Part shown: positions 25,717 to 34,157 of the stretch, one piece after another | Numbering within the stretch: the stretch's first letter is position 1 | Layout: each line of letters starts with the position of its first letter | NCBI RefSeq assembly: GCF_900106675.1 | Contig: NZ_FNOB01000005.1 | Span: 1 to 64,000, forward strand | Direction: 5' to 3' | Origin: Allgaiera indica | GTDB lineage: Bacteria; Pseudomonadota; Alphaproteobacteria; Rhodobacterales; Rhodobacteraceae | DNA: 64,000 nt | Position numbers and translations under genes: made by a program | The notes under the pieces: generated by a model | What the model was told of the DNA's origin: nothing | Databases searched by the model: none | The model's input: the letters and a program-made list of their open reading frames with translations, nothing else

Positions 25717-26697
25717 TCACAACCGTGGCGGCGCGGCGGCTTTTGAGCGCAATCCAACGGATCGCAGCATCGCCCCGCCTTCGGTTCGCGGCGCAGCCGG
25801 AACCCGGGCCGCGCCCGGCTGTGCCTCGTTGCGGGCGCCGAAGGTGACGTAGAAGCCCGCCAGCGTCACGATCGCGGCGCCGATATAGATATCATGCGCC
25901 GGCATGTCGCCGAAGACGACGTAACCCAGTGCCAGCAATGCAAAGAACTGCAAGTTCACCACCGGCGTCACCACCATCGCCGGCGCCCGCGAGAACGCCG
26001 CCGCCAGAGCCATCTTGCCCAACAGGAAGCCCATCCCGAAGGTGATGGTCAGCGCGATTTGCGGCAGGCTCATCGGCACAAGCTGCCCCGGCAATGCCAG
26101 GCCCATGATCAGTGCCAGCGCAAGCTGCGGGTAGAACACCAGCGCTGCGGCATTGCGCTCATGCCGGCCGATCCGCCGCGCCAGCGTCAGCGACAGCGCC
26201 CCGAAAAGGCTGCCGGCCAGCGCCATGCCGCCCCACAGCAGATCGCCGCTGCCCGGCATCGGCATGGCCATCGCCACCCCCAGCGTCGAGGCCGCCAGCG
26301 CCAGCCAATGCCGCGGCGCCACGCGTTCCCCCAGAAGCGGGCCCGACATCAGCCCGGCAAAAATCGGCAGCGTCGAGGCGAAAACGAACACCTCGGTCAA
26401 TTGCAGGTTCTTGTAGGCCAGGAAGAAGCTGACCGCCGCCGCCACGGCGCTGAGCGCGCGCAGCGCCATCGCGCCGGGAAAGGCGGTACGCAGCCCGCCA
26501 CCGCCGCCGAACGCCCCCGCGCGGCTAAGCGCCCAGGCCCCGACGATCCCCACGACGGCCGCCAGGAAGTTCACCTGCGCCAGGGGCAATTCGCCCCCCA
26601 GCACCTTCGCCAGCATGTCGGTCGTCGCCGTCAGCGCGACCGCCACCAGGGCCAGGAATGACCCCGAAATCGCTTGTTTGCGGCTGATCGTGGTCAT
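25717..26697 (-). CDS. EamA/DMT-superfamily exporter, third gene of the repeat-protein operon
   Basis: A 326-residue membrane protein with ten hydrophobic segments in two EamA halves (ISGSFLALVAVALTATTDML at the start; LFGALSLTLARR at the middle boundary). Members export small metabolites such as amino acids or their derivatives. The ATG at 26697 has GGAGAGG six bases upstream and overlaps the preceding gene's stop by 4 bases (ATGA). It is therefore translationally coupled to the unknown 369-residue protein and, through it, to the repeat protein. Substrate unknown. A role in moving a product of that operon is inference. Confidence 0.85.
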   Translation of the reverse strand: MTTISRKQAISGSFLALVAVALTATTDMLAKVLGGELPLAQVNFLAAVVGIVGAWALSRAGAFGGGGGLRTAFPGAMALRALSAVAAAVSFFLAYKNLQLTEVFVFASTLPIFAGLMSGPLLGERVAPRHWLALAASTLGVAMAMPMPGSGDLLWGGMALAGSLFGALSLTLARRIGRHERNAAALVFYPQLALALIMGLALPGQLVPMSLPQIALTITFGMGFLLGKMALAAAFSRAPAMVVTPVVNLQFFALLALGYVVFGDMPAHDIYIGAAIVTLAGFYVTFGARNEAQPGAARVPAAPRTEGGAMLRSVGLRSKAAAPPRL

Positions 26698-27803
26698 TTC
26701 GAACCTCTCCACCCTCGTCCTCTATAGCAGAAACCGGCAAGGAATTCATCGAATTGTGGAGTCGAAGATGCGGCACTCGCCAATACGTTGCGTCCGCGGC
26801 GTGACATCAACCCCGCCGATGCCTCCATCAGCGCGCCGACGCTGAGCCGGCCGGCCTGGGCCAAGGCCAGCAGGATCTCGGACAATTCGACCAGCGTGTT
26901 GCGTGGCGCCGGGCGCCGCCGGAAGACCAGCCGCCCGGGCCGCGCCGCCCGCGCGAAGGCCGGCTGCCCCGCCACCGCCTGATGCCAATTGGCAACCAGG
27001 AACGGGTGGTAATCGTCCGATAGCGCGCCGCTGTCCTCGGGCTCTTCGCTGATGACCGAGAAATCCGCGAGTTCCGAGGCGATGAAGGCCTCCCACGCGG
27101 GGGGTGGCGTGCGGCCCATGTAGCGCAGGGCGATGCAGACCTCGGACAGCAGATCTATGTCTTCCTCGAGCAATGCGATCAGGCCCGTGTTCAGCAGGCT
27201 CTTGCCCACGCTTCCTGGCAGATCGGGGGATCGGCGCCCGTATTCCGAAAAATAGAACACGAAATGCGTCAGGTCATAGGCGGCCTTGCGGTTGGGCACG
27301 GCGAAAGCCTGATGCCGGGTCACGAAGCGCAGCACGCGCTCTTCCAGGGTCGTGTCGTCCTTCAGCACCGTCACGCCGTGGCGGGCGCACAGCCGGCGGG
27401 CCTCCATCCGGTGCAGATCGGACAGTTCGGCCTCTGCCAGGCCCCGCGCCGCCACCTCAGCCGCGATCCGCCCCCCGGTGCCGGGCGGCAGGCCCAGGGC
27501 CTCGGCATCGGTCACGATCGACAGGATGAAGCGGTAATATTGCGGAAAGACGGCAAAAAACCCGGGCGCTTCGGCGTGAAACGCCCGGTAGTGCTTGCCA
27601 AGCGCCGGCGTCCGGCCCAAGCCCGTACATTCGGCGATGTTCAGAAGCTCTGCGTTTTCTTTCAGAAACATCACGTCGTGCCGTCCCCGGCGGTGATGCA
27701 GGAACGCCTCGGCCAGGGGCACAAGCCCCGGCCGGGCAGCCCGGCGCCTTGCCCGAGACAAGGCGCTGGTTGCATCTGTGACCGCGTAGGGCAGCAAGAC
27801 CAT
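26694..27803 (-). CDS. Protein of unknown function encoded with the STSSF-repeat protein
   Basis: A 369-residue protein without signal peptide or membrane segments and with largely helical composition. I do not recognise a catalytic motif. From memory, Rhodobacteraceae carry a domain of unknown function (possibly DUF6902) of this type; this is not verified. Distinctive stretches are FLHHRRGRHDVMFLKENAEL (34-53), PGFFAVFPQYYRFILSIV (78-95) and RYMGRTPPPAWEAF near 228-241. It starts 5 bases after the repeat-protein stop, and its GAGGAG lies very close to the ATG. The stop overlaps the EamA start. A role in modifying, handling or sensing the repeat protein is possible but unproven. Confidence 0.6.
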   Translation of the reverse strand: MVLLPYAVTDATSALSRARRRAARPGLVPLAEAFLHHRRGRHDVMFLKENAELLNIAECTGLGRTPALGKHYRAFHAEAPGFFAVFPQYYRFILSIVTDAEALGLPPGTGGRIAAEVAARGLAEAELSDLHRMEARRLCARHGVTVLKDDTTLEERVLRFVTRHQAFAVPNRKAAYDLTHFVFYFSEYGRRSPDLPGSVGKSLLNTGLIALLEEDIDLLSEVCIALRYMGRTPPPAWEAFIASELADFSVISEEPEDSGALSDDYHPFLVANWHQAVAGQPAFARAARPGRLVFRRRPAPRNTLVELSEILLALAQAGRLSVGALMEASAGLMSRRGRNVLASAASSTPQFDEFLAGFCYRGRGWRGSK

Positions 27804-27808
27804 GCTCC

Positions 27809-28270
27809 TCAGCCGGCTTTCTTCGGGCCGAAGGACGAGGTCGAGAATTGCGTGCCCGCGCCCGCAAGCGCGTCGGTCCCGGTATCGACGAAGGAAGAGG
27901 TCGAAAGCATCGTCGCCTCGCCGCTGTCCATCGTGGTCGCGCTGGGACCGAAGGACGAGGTCGAGAACTGCGTGCCCTCGCCCGCAAGCGCGCCGGTCCC
28001 GGTGTCGACGAAGGAAGAGGTCGAAAGCATCGTCGCCTCGCCGCTGTCCATCGTGGTCGCGCCGGCCACGAAGGACGAGGTCGAGAACTGCGTGCCTTCG
28101 CCGCCCATCAGGCTGCTCCCCGAACAGGCAAAGGAAGAGGTCGACAGCGATGCGCCTTCACCCGCGAACAGGTTTCCGGCCATCTGCCGCGGCGCTTGCG
28201 TCGTGCCAGATACAACCTTAGCGAAAGTCTTCGCTGCGATAGACAAATTATTGTTTTCATACACTTCCAT
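27809..28270 (-). CDS. STSSF-repeat protein, candidate peptide precursor
   Basis: A 153-residue protein. Residues 1-40 form a non-repetitive N-terminus (EVYENNNLSIAAKTFAKVVS). Six units of exactly 20 residues follow, each with STSSF at 43, 63, 83, 103, 123 and 143. Spacers alternate between two types: ATTMDSGEATML, and a GTxALAGxGTQF form. One Cys only, in the first unit. There is no signal peptide or membrane segment. The ATG at 28270 has GGAGAGGG five bases upstream; an in-frame ATG lies at 28285. It resembles a leader plus repeated cores, as in multi-core ribosomal peptides, but it could equally be a structural repeat protein. A family name such as DUF6749 is possible from memory, unverified. 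Confidence 0.75.
   Translation of the reverse strand: MEVYENNNLSIAAKTFAKVVSGTTQAPRQMAGNLFAGEGASLSTSSFACSGSSLMGGEGTQFSTSSFVAGATTMDSGEATMLSTSSFVDTGTGALAGEGTQFSTSSFGPSATTMDSGEATMLSTSSFVDTGTDALAGAGTQFSTSSFGPKKAG
27830..28144 (-). repeat. 60-bp coding repeats with a 120-bp higher-order unit
   Basis: AAGGACGAGG or AAGGAAGAGG recurs exactly every 60 bp at 27831, 27891, 27951, 28011, 28071 and 28131. Two 120-bp blocks (27831-27950 and 27951-28070) are nearly identical, which points to recent duplication. All six reading frames stay largely open because the unit is a multiple of three. Confidence 0.9.
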
Positions 28271-28485
28271 GAATTCCCTCTCCATTTTACAACCTTAACG
28301 AGAATCAGCTTCATAGCGGCTAACTCAACCTATGGTAGCACGATAATCCAGCAATCCCATCGTTTTTGTTTCCGAACCGGAAACGCCGGCGCACGGGCGG
28401 CGCGCTGAACGGCACATTGACCGCCGCGCTTGCCGGCGGGCGTCCAAGCGGCTAGGACGGGTCGAAACGGAGCTGGGAGGCGCGG

Positions 28486-29292
28486 GTGAAGATCGCCACC
28501 TTCAACATCAACGGCATCAAGGCCCGGGGGCAGGCGCTTCTGGACTGGCTGGACGAGGCACAGCCCGATGTCGCGCTGCTGCAAGAGATCAAGACGGTCG
28601 ACGAAGGCTTTCCGGCGGAACCGTTTGAGGACCGCGGCTACAACATCGTGACCCATGGCCAGAAGTCGTTCAACGGCGTGGCGATCCTGTCGAAACTGCC
28701 GCTTGAGGACGTCAGCCGCGGCCTGCCCGGCGATGACGGCGACGGCCAGGCGCGCTGGATCGAGGCGACGGTGGTGGGACGGCGCGCATTGCGGATCTGT
28801 GGGTTGTACTTGCCCAATGGCAACCCGGTCGAATTCGACGCCGACGGCGCGCCGTTGGCGGGCGGCAAATTCGCCTACAAGCTCGGCTGGATGGAACGGA
28901 TGCGCGCCCGTGCCGCCGCGCTGATGGCCGCGGAAGAGCCGGCGCTGATGGCGGGTGATTACAACATCATCCCCCAGGCCGAGGACGCCGCCCGCCCCGA
29001 GGCCTGGCGCGACGACGCGCTGTTTCGCCCCGAAAGCCGCGACGCCTACCGCCGGATCCTGAACCTCGGCTTCACCGAGGCGATCCGCGCCCGCGACCCG
29101 GCACCGGGCCTTTATTCCTTCTGGGATTACCAGGCCGGCGCCTGGGCCAAGAACAACGGCATCCGCATCGACCACCTGCTGCTGACACCCCAGGCTGCCG
29201 ATCTGCTGACCGGCGCCGGCATCGACAAGCAGATCCGCGGCCGCGACAAGCCGTCCGACCACGTCCCGGTGTGGGTAGAGCTGGATCTCTAG
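28486..29292 (+). CDS. xthA: Exonuclease III
   Basis: This 268-residue exonuclease III (AP endonuclease family 1) cleaves at abasic sites and removes 3' blocking groups in base-excision repair. Motifs are KIATFNINGIKAR at the N-terminus, LLQEIKTVDEGFP (metal-binding Glu), FNGVAILS, GDYNIIPQ, and RIDHLLLT with RGRDKPSDHVPVW (catalytic Asp-His) at the end. The GTG start at 28486 has GGGAGG eight bases upstream. It is divergent from the repeat-protein operon, with 215 bp between them. Confidence 0.95.
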   Translation: MKIATFNINGIKARGQALLDWLDEAQPDVALLQEIKTVDEGFPAEPFEDRGYNIVTHGQKSFNGVAILSKLPLEDVSRGLPGDDGDGQARWIEATVVGRRALRICGLYLPNGNPVEFDADGAPLAGGKFAYKLGWMERMRARAAALMAAEEPALMAGDYNIIPQAEDAARPEAWRDDALFRPESRDAYRRILNLGFTEAIRARDPAPGLYSFWDYQAGAWAKNNGIRIDHLLLTPQAADLLTGAGIDKQIRGRDKPSDHVPVWVELDL

Positions 29293-29301
29293 CCCCCGCG
29301 C

Positions 29302-29352
29302 AGCCCTTCTTTGCGCCCCAGATATCCCGAGGGGTGCAGGGCAGCAACGCCC
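29302..29352. repeat. Rhodobacterales-type 3' intergenic repeat, divergent copy 3
   Basis: CTTCTTTGCGCCCCAGATAT followed by CCCGAGGGGTGCAGGGCAGC, directly after the xthA stop. The second half matches the GGGGGCAGCGCCCC-type hairpin of other copies only loosely. Confidence 0.4.
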
Positions 29353-29443
29353 CCCGCCGCCGCGCCTGCGGCGTTCGCGCGGTTGAGCAGCCCCCTCCCG
29401 CCCGCTATCCTGGCCCGGCTGTGAAGATCAGGGGAGGGATCGG

Positions 29444-30472
29444 ATGCGGCTTTTCCTGACTGTTGCCGCCTGCCTGGCACCGCTGCCTCTACAGGCAGCA
29501 GGCCTGTCGGGGGGCGCCGGGGCCTGGGGCTTCGATCCGCTGGTCGTCGCGCCGCTGGCCGGGCTGGCCTGGTTGTTCATGCAGGGGGTGGAACGTCTGG
29601 CCGCGCGCGGTCGGCCGGTGGCGGGCTGGCGGCAGGGGGTGTTCTATGGCGGGCTTCTGGTGCTGTGGGCGGCGCTGCAATCGCCGCTGGCGGCCTGGGC
29701 GGGCGTGGCCTACGAGGCCCATGCCTGGCAGGGGCTCTTGCTGCGCATCCTGGGGCCATTGCTGGTGTTGTGGGCCGCGCCGCAATCGGCGCTGATCGCC
29801 GGGCTGGGTCCGCGCGCCCGGCGCGGGCTGGTGCGGCGTCTGCCGCGACGTGGCCGCCTGCGTCGCGGCCTGCGCGCGCTGCTGCGGCCCTGGCCGGCCG
29901 CGCTGGCCTTCATCGCGACGCTCTATTTCTGGGAAATCCCGGCGCTGCAGAACGCGGCGGCCGCCGGCGCCTTGCCCGGCGCGGTGATGCTGGGGGCGTA
30001 TCTGGCAACCGGGCTTTGGTTCTTCGCCACCCTCCTTCACCCGCAGGATCCACCCCATGGCCCGCCCCACGCGGGCCGGCAATTGATGCTGATCGCGGCC
30101 AGCTTTTCGCAATTGCTGCTGGGCGCGGCGATCACCATGAAGCCGATGGTGCTGTACGGCGCCTATCGCCTGGGTCTGGGCGACGAGGCCGCCGGCGGCT
30201 ACGTGATCTGGACGCCGTCGTGCTTTGTTCTGCTGGCGGCGATCATCCTGGTCATGCATCAGTGGAACGCGGCCGAGGAACGCCGCTGGCGGCGCGCGCA
30301 GCGCGGCGGGCTGTCGAATGCCGAAATGATGGCGCTTATGCCCCAGACCGCGCAGGAATTGTGGCTGGCGGTGACGCCGAAGAACCGCCGCACCGCCTAT
30401 GGGCTGTCGATGATCCCGCTGGTGCTGTTCGTGATGGTCTTCGCGACCGTCGCCACGGCGCGGATGTTCTAA
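29444..30472 (+). CDS. Caa3_CtaG-family membrane protein
   Basis: A 342-residue protein with a possible signal or first helix (RLFLTVAACLAPLPLQAAG) and about seven further hydrophobic segments. It carries the Caa3_CtaG pattern, including WFFATLLHPQDPPHGPPHAGRQ and HQWNAAEERRWRR near the end. This family (not the Cox11-type CtaG) assists assembly of the caa3-type cytochrome oxidase or its copper centre. No oxidase gene is nearby. SD-like GGGGAGGG precedes the ATG. It is followed by the DUF3422 gene on the same strand. Confidence 0.8.
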   Translation: MRLFLTVAACLAPLPLQAAGLSGGAGAWGFDPLVVAPLAGLAWLFMQGVERLAARGRPVAGWRQGVFYGGLLVLWAALQSPLAAWAGVAYEAHAWQGLLLRILGPLLVLWAAPQSALIAGLGPRARRGLVRRLPRRGRLRRGLRALLRPWPAALAFIATLYFWEIPALQNAAAAGALPGAVMLGAYLATGLWFFATLLHPQDPPHGPPHAGRQLMLIAASFSQLLLGAAITMKPMVLYGAYRLGLGDEAAGGYVIWTPSCFVLLAAIILVMHQWNAAEERRWRRAQRGGLSNAEMMALMPQTAQELWLAVTPKNRRTAYGLSMIPLVLFVMVFATVATARMF

Positions 30473-30613
30473 CCCCAGGGGCGCGGCAAGACGCCAAGGC
30501 CCCGGGCCAATCGTCGCACACCGCGCGCCGGCGGTGCTGGTCGATTGCGCGCCGCGCCTGGCGGGCTAGTCTGGCCCCGACGACGCCTGCAAGGGCCCCA
30601 GCGGAGGCCGGAC

Positions 30614-31897
30614 ATGAGCCCGATTGACGACCATCCCCAACGCTATGCGCTGGCCAACGAACTGCACGCGCGCCCGTTTCCGGCGCTGACACCGCCCTGC
30701 CACGCCGCCTTTCTGGCGATCACCCCGCCCGAGGATGCCGCCAACCGCGACCGGGCGCGCGATCATGCCCATCTGGGGGCGCTGCTGGCCCGTCACGGCG
30801 CCACCCTGCCGCCGCACGAGGCCGCGCATTGGTCCGGCCCGATCGGTCGCCATGCGCTGACCTGGGAAAGCCACACCGAATTCGTCACCTACCTGGCCTT
30901 CGCCGAAGGCCTGGGCGCGCGGCCCTTCGACCCGTCCGAGGCCGAGGTCTTTCCCGCCGATTGGCTGGCCCAGGCGCCCGGGACGCGGCTGACCTCGGTG
31001 CTGATCCGGGTCGAGTTCCTGCCCGAGGACCCGGCCGCGATCCTGCCGCAGTTGCGCGAGTGGTTCGTGCCCGAAAGCCTGGCCTGCAACTGGGTGCTGG
31101 ACCGCGCCGCGGTGGTGGCGGGCGATTTCCGCATCGACCCGGCGGGGCACATGCGCTTTGCAGTCTTCGTGCGGCCAGGCACCGGCCCGGGCCGCGTGGG
31201 CCGGGTGGTGCAGCGCCTGTGCGAGATCGAGACCTACAAGGCGATGTCTATGCTGGGGTTGATGCGGGCGCGCGCCCTGGGGGCGCGGCTGAACGCGCTG
31301 GACCCGGAGTTGTCGGAAATGGTCAGCGGCATGGGCGACGCGGGCCGCCCGCCCGAGGGCACGCTGCACGCGCTGCTGGGCGTGACCGCGCAGCTGGAGG
31401 AACTGGCGGTGCATTCGTCGTTCCGCTTCGGTGCGACCGGGGCCTATGAGGCGCTGGTGAACCAGCGCATCGGCGTGTTGCGCGAGGAACGCTTTGAGGG
31501 CCGCCAGACCTTCAGCGAATTCATGACCCGGCGCTACGATCCGGCGATGCGCACGGTGAAATCCACCGAGGCGCGGCTGAAGGCGCTGCTGGAACGCGCC
31601 ACCCGGGCCGGGGAACTCTTGCGCACCCGGGTCGATGTGGAACGCTCGGCCCAGAACCAGAAGCTGCTGGAAAGCATGGACCGGCGCGCCGATCTGCAAC
31701 TGCGGCTGCAGCACACGGTCGAGGGCCTCTCGGTCGTCGCGATCAGCTATTACGCGGTCAATCTGGTCAGCTATGCGCTCTATCCGCTGACCCATGCGCT
31801 GGACTTGTCGAAGGCCGCAAGCACGGCCGTGCTGACCCCGGTGGTGGTGCTGGCGATGTGGCTGGCGATGCGCCGGATCCGCGGCCGGATGCATTGA
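30614..31897 (+). CDS. DUF3422 family membrane protein
   Basis: A 427-residue protein of the DUF3422 family. The N-terminus RYALANELHARPFPAL is diagnostic, and EFVTYLAF follows. A soluble domain runs to about residue 350, including a helical coiled-coil-like stretch with ARLKALLERATRAGELLRTRVD. Two C-terminal hydrophobic segments (about 378-397 and 402-420) anchor it in the membrane. Function is unknown. The overall build, soluble domain then two helices, resembles CorA-type transporters only superficially. GCGGAGG lies ten bases before the ATG at 30614. Confidence 0.8.
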   Translation: MSPIDDHPQRYALANELHARPFPALTPPCHAAFLAITPPEDAANRDRARDHAHLGALLARHGATLPPHEAAHWSGPIGRHALTWESHTEFVTYLAFAEGLGARPFDPSEAEVFPADWLAQAPGTRLTSVLIRVEFLPEDPAAILPQLREWFVPESLACNWVLDRAAVVAGDFRIDPAGHMRFAVFVRPGTGPGRVGRVVQRLCEIETYKAMSMLGLMRARALGARLNALDPELSEMVSGMGDAGRPPEGTLHALLGVTAQLEELAVHSSFRFGATGAYEALVNQRIGVLREERFEGRQTFSEFMTRRYDPAMRTVKSTEARLKALLERATRAGELLRTRVDVERSAQNQKLLESMDRRADLQLRLQHTVEGLSVVAISYYAVNLVSYALYPLTHALDLSKAASTAVLTPVVVLAMWLAMRRIRGRMH

Positions 31898-31925
31898 GGG
31901 GGGAGGAGGGCGCCGCCTGCCCGTG

Positions 31926-32107
31926 GGGTGGCGCATCCTGACGGTCGAGCATCGCCATTTATGGCAGCAAGGTTCTGCCTGAGGCCCCCCCGGGCTTGAG
32001 CGGATCAAAGCGCCAGCCCGTGGGGACGGGCAGGCGCGCACCGGGCGGCAAGGGGCTGGCGGAACGGGGGGCTGGCGGAACGGGGCTGGCTGAACGGGGC
32101 CAAGCCT
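31926..32107. repeat. Dispersed palindromic intergenic repeat, copy C
   Basis: GCGCCAGCCCGT (32010-32021), GGGG loop, ACGGGCAGGCGC (32026-32037): an 11-of-12 paired hairpin. Left flank GTGGCGCATC and CATTTATGG and right flank GCACCGGGC with ACGGGGCCAAGC match copy A. The right part also holds GGCTGGCGGAACGGGG-type short repeats at 32054-32100. Confidence 0.6.
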
Positions 32108-32113
32108 GCTCCC

Positions 32114-33106
32114 TCAGCGCCCGCGCACCCGCGGATCCAGCGCGTCGCGCAGCCCGTCGCCGATGTAGTTCACCGACAGCACCGTCAGCGAGATCGCCAG
32201 CCCCGGCCAGATCACCAGCCCCGGCGATTGCTGCATGTACTGGATGCCGTCGTACAAAAGCCGCCCCCAGGTCGGGAAATCGGGCGGAAACCCGAGGCCC
32301 AGGAACGACAGCACCGATTCCGTGATGATCGCCTGGGCGATGCCCAGGGTCGCGGCCACCATCACCGGGCTCAGGACGTTGGGCAGGATGTGGCGGGTGA
32401 TCATCCGCCAGGGTGGCGTGCCGATCGACCGCGCGGCCAGGACGAACTCGCGCTCCTTCAGGGCCAGAACCTCTCCGCGCACGATGCGGGCGGCATGCAT
32501 CCAGCTGGTGATGCCGATGGCGGTGACGATCAGCGTGAAGATCCCCATGTTCAGCCCCATCAGATGCGCCAGCGCCTCGCGAAACAGCATCACCATGACC
32601 AACAGCAGCGGCAGGACCGGCAGCGCCAGGAACAGGTCGGTCAGCCGCATCAGCGGCCCGTCGAGCATCTTGGAATAGCCCGCCAGAACCCCCACCAGCG
32701 TGCCCAGGAAGACCGAGATCAGCATCGCCGTGACCCCCACCGCGATCGAGATCCGCCCCCCCGTCATCAGCCGGGCCAGCGAATCGCGGCCCAGCGGGTC
32801 GGTGCCCAGCGGATGGGCCAGGCTGGGGCCGCCGTTCATCGCGGTAAAGTCGATATAGCTGGGGCTGACGCGCCAGACATAGGGACCGAAGATCACCGCC
32901 ACGAAGATGATCACGAAGATCGCCGCGCCGAACATCGCGCCCTTGTGGGTCTTGAACTGGTCCCAGACGTCCCACCACTGGTTGCGGGGCGGGGCGATGT
33001 GCTGGACCATCTCGGCCGCCGGGTCGTGATCGGGGCCCAGCGTGGCCTCGGCCAGCAGGCCTTCGCCCACGGCGCGCGGGTCTTGTCTTTCGTTGGGATC
33101 AGTCAT
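32114..33106 (-). CDS. Peptide-type ABC transporter permease (OppC/DppC-like)
   Basis: A 330-residue permease. An N-terminal cytoplasmic segment of about 50 residues is followed by one helix, a periplasmic part with PLGTDPLGRDSLARLMTG, and a C-terminal block of five helices. The EAA loop that couples to the ATPase is near ALKEREFVLAARSIGTPPWRMITRHILPN, with the diagnostic Ala-Gly/Ser-Ile-Gly. It overlaps the upstream permease by 8 bases and is the last gene of the importer operon, followed by repeat copy C. Confidence 0.9.
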   Translation of the reverse strand: MTDPNERQDPRAVGEGLLAEATLGPDHDPAAEMVQHIAPPRNQWWDVWDQFKTHKGAMFGAAIFVIIFVAVIFGPYVWRVSPSYIDFTAMNGGPSLAHPLGTDPLGRDSLARLMTGGRISIAVGVTAMLISVFLGTLVGVLAGYSKMLDGPLMRLTDLFLALPVLPLLLVMVMLFREALAHLMGLNMGIFTLIVTAIGITSWMHAARIVRGEVLALKEREFVLAARSIGTPPWRMITRHILPNVLSPVMVAATLGIAQAIITESVLSFLGLGFPPDFPTWGRLLYDGIQYMQQSPGLVIWPGLAISLTVLSVNYIGDGLRDALDPRVRGR

Positions 33107-34106
33107 AGCGGATTCTCGGGTCGAGCACGCCGTAAAGCAGATCGGCGACCAGGTTGAAAAGCACGATCAGCACGGCGAAGATGAAGGTGATCGTCTGCAC
33201 CATCGGCAGGTCGTTGGCGTAGATCGCGGTGATCAGCAATTGCCCGATCCCGTTCACCAGAAAGATCTGTTCGGTCACGATCGCGCCGCCAAACACCGAA
33301 GGCACCCCCAGCGCGATCACCGTGATCACCGGGATCATCGAGTTGCGCAGCACATGGATCAGCACCACGCGCGATTCCGACATGCCCTTGGCGCGGGCGG
33401 TGCGGACGTAATCCTGGCTGAGGTTGTCCAGCATCGAGGAACGCAGATAGCGGCTGATCTGGCTGGTGGTCTGGATCGCCAGTACCAGCACCGGCATCAC
33501 CATCTGGCGGATCTGTTCCCACAGGCTGTGCCAGGACACGACGTTTAGGTTGGTGTCGTAGATCGCCGGAAACCAGTTCAGATAGACCGAGAAGATCAGG
33601 ATCATCAGCACGCCGGAAAAGAACGGCGGCACCGCAAGGCCCAGCATCGCCGCGAAGGTGCCGGTCTGGTCGAAGACCGAATATTGCTTGTAGGCCGACA
33701 GGATCCCGATCGGCAGCGCGATCAGCACGCCGACCACATAGGCCAGCCCCACCACCCACAGGGTTTGCGGAATGCGCTGCGCGATGATGTCGAAGACCGG
33801 GCTGCGCGTCTGCCAAGAGATGATGCGCTGCATCCCGGCCGAATAATGGGTGCCGAAGATCACGTCGATCGCGTGCAGCGGCTCGACCACGAAGAATTCC
33901 TTCAGCCACAGCAGGTATTGCACCAGAAGCGGCTTGTTGACGCCCAGCGCCTCGCGCATCTTTTCGCGCACCTCCGGCGGGATCGTCAGCGGCAGGTCGC
34001 CCAGCGGGTTACCCGGCGCCAGCTTGAGCAGCGAGAAGATGATCAGGCTGATGAACAACAGCGTCGGCACCGCAAGAACCAAGCGCCGGATGGTGTAGTT
34101 GAGCAT
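33099..34106 (-). CDS. Peptide-type ABC transporter permease (OppB/DppB-like)
   Basis: A 335-residue permease with the OppB N-terminus (NYTIRRLVLAVPTLLFISLIIFSLLKL; APGNPLG) and six helices in all. The periplasmic insertion after the first helix is longer than in E. coli OppB. The EAA motif lies in LSQDYVRTARAKGMSESRVVLIHVLRNS. The start at 34106 has GGGGCAG upstream. It forms a heterodimeric channel with the OppC-like protein. The spacer to the binding-protein gene holds two strong hairpins. Confidence 0.9.
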   Translation of the reverse strand: MLNYTIRRLVLAVPTLLFISLIIFSLLKLAPGNPLGDLPLTIPPEVREKMREALGVNKPLLVQYLLWLKEFFVVEPLHAIDVIFGTHYSAGMQRIISWQTRSPVFDIIAQRIPQTLWVVGLAYVVGVLIALPIGILSAYKQYSVFDQTGTFAAMLGLAVPPFFSGVLMILIFSVYLNWFPAIYDTNLNVVSWHSLWEQIRQMVMPVLVLAIQTTSQISRYLRSSMLDNLSQDYVRTARAKGMSESRVVLIHVLRNSMIPVITVIALGVPSVFGGAIVTEQIFLVNGIGQLLITAIYANDLPMVQTITFIFAVLIVLFNLVADLLYGVLDPRIRYD

Positions 34107-34157
34107 TCGCTGCCCCTGTCGTTGCCGGTGAGGGTTCCGGTTTGAGTGCCGTCGGTG

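Noticed and set aside
26694-27803. The unknown 369-residue protein as a DUF692-type peptide-modifying enzyme
   Set aside because: None of the His/Asp/Glu metal-site patterns of that TIM-barrel family could be found; the similarity in name to a remembered DUF number is not evidence.
27830-28144. Regular 60-bp repeats considered as a CRISPR array
   Set aside because: There are no unique spacers between short repeats; the whole 60-bp unit repeats, is coding, and no cas genes are nearby. The same reasoning excludes the 48-bp repeats at 13685-13873.
27264-28298. Long plus-strand reading frame (344 codons) across the STSSF repeats, itself repetitive (EVENCVP / EEVESIVASP units)
   Set aside because: It lies antisense to the operon, runs across two genes, has no ribosome binding site, and stays open only because the DNA repeat is a multiple of three. 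The minus-strand genes have ribosome binding sites and tight spacing.
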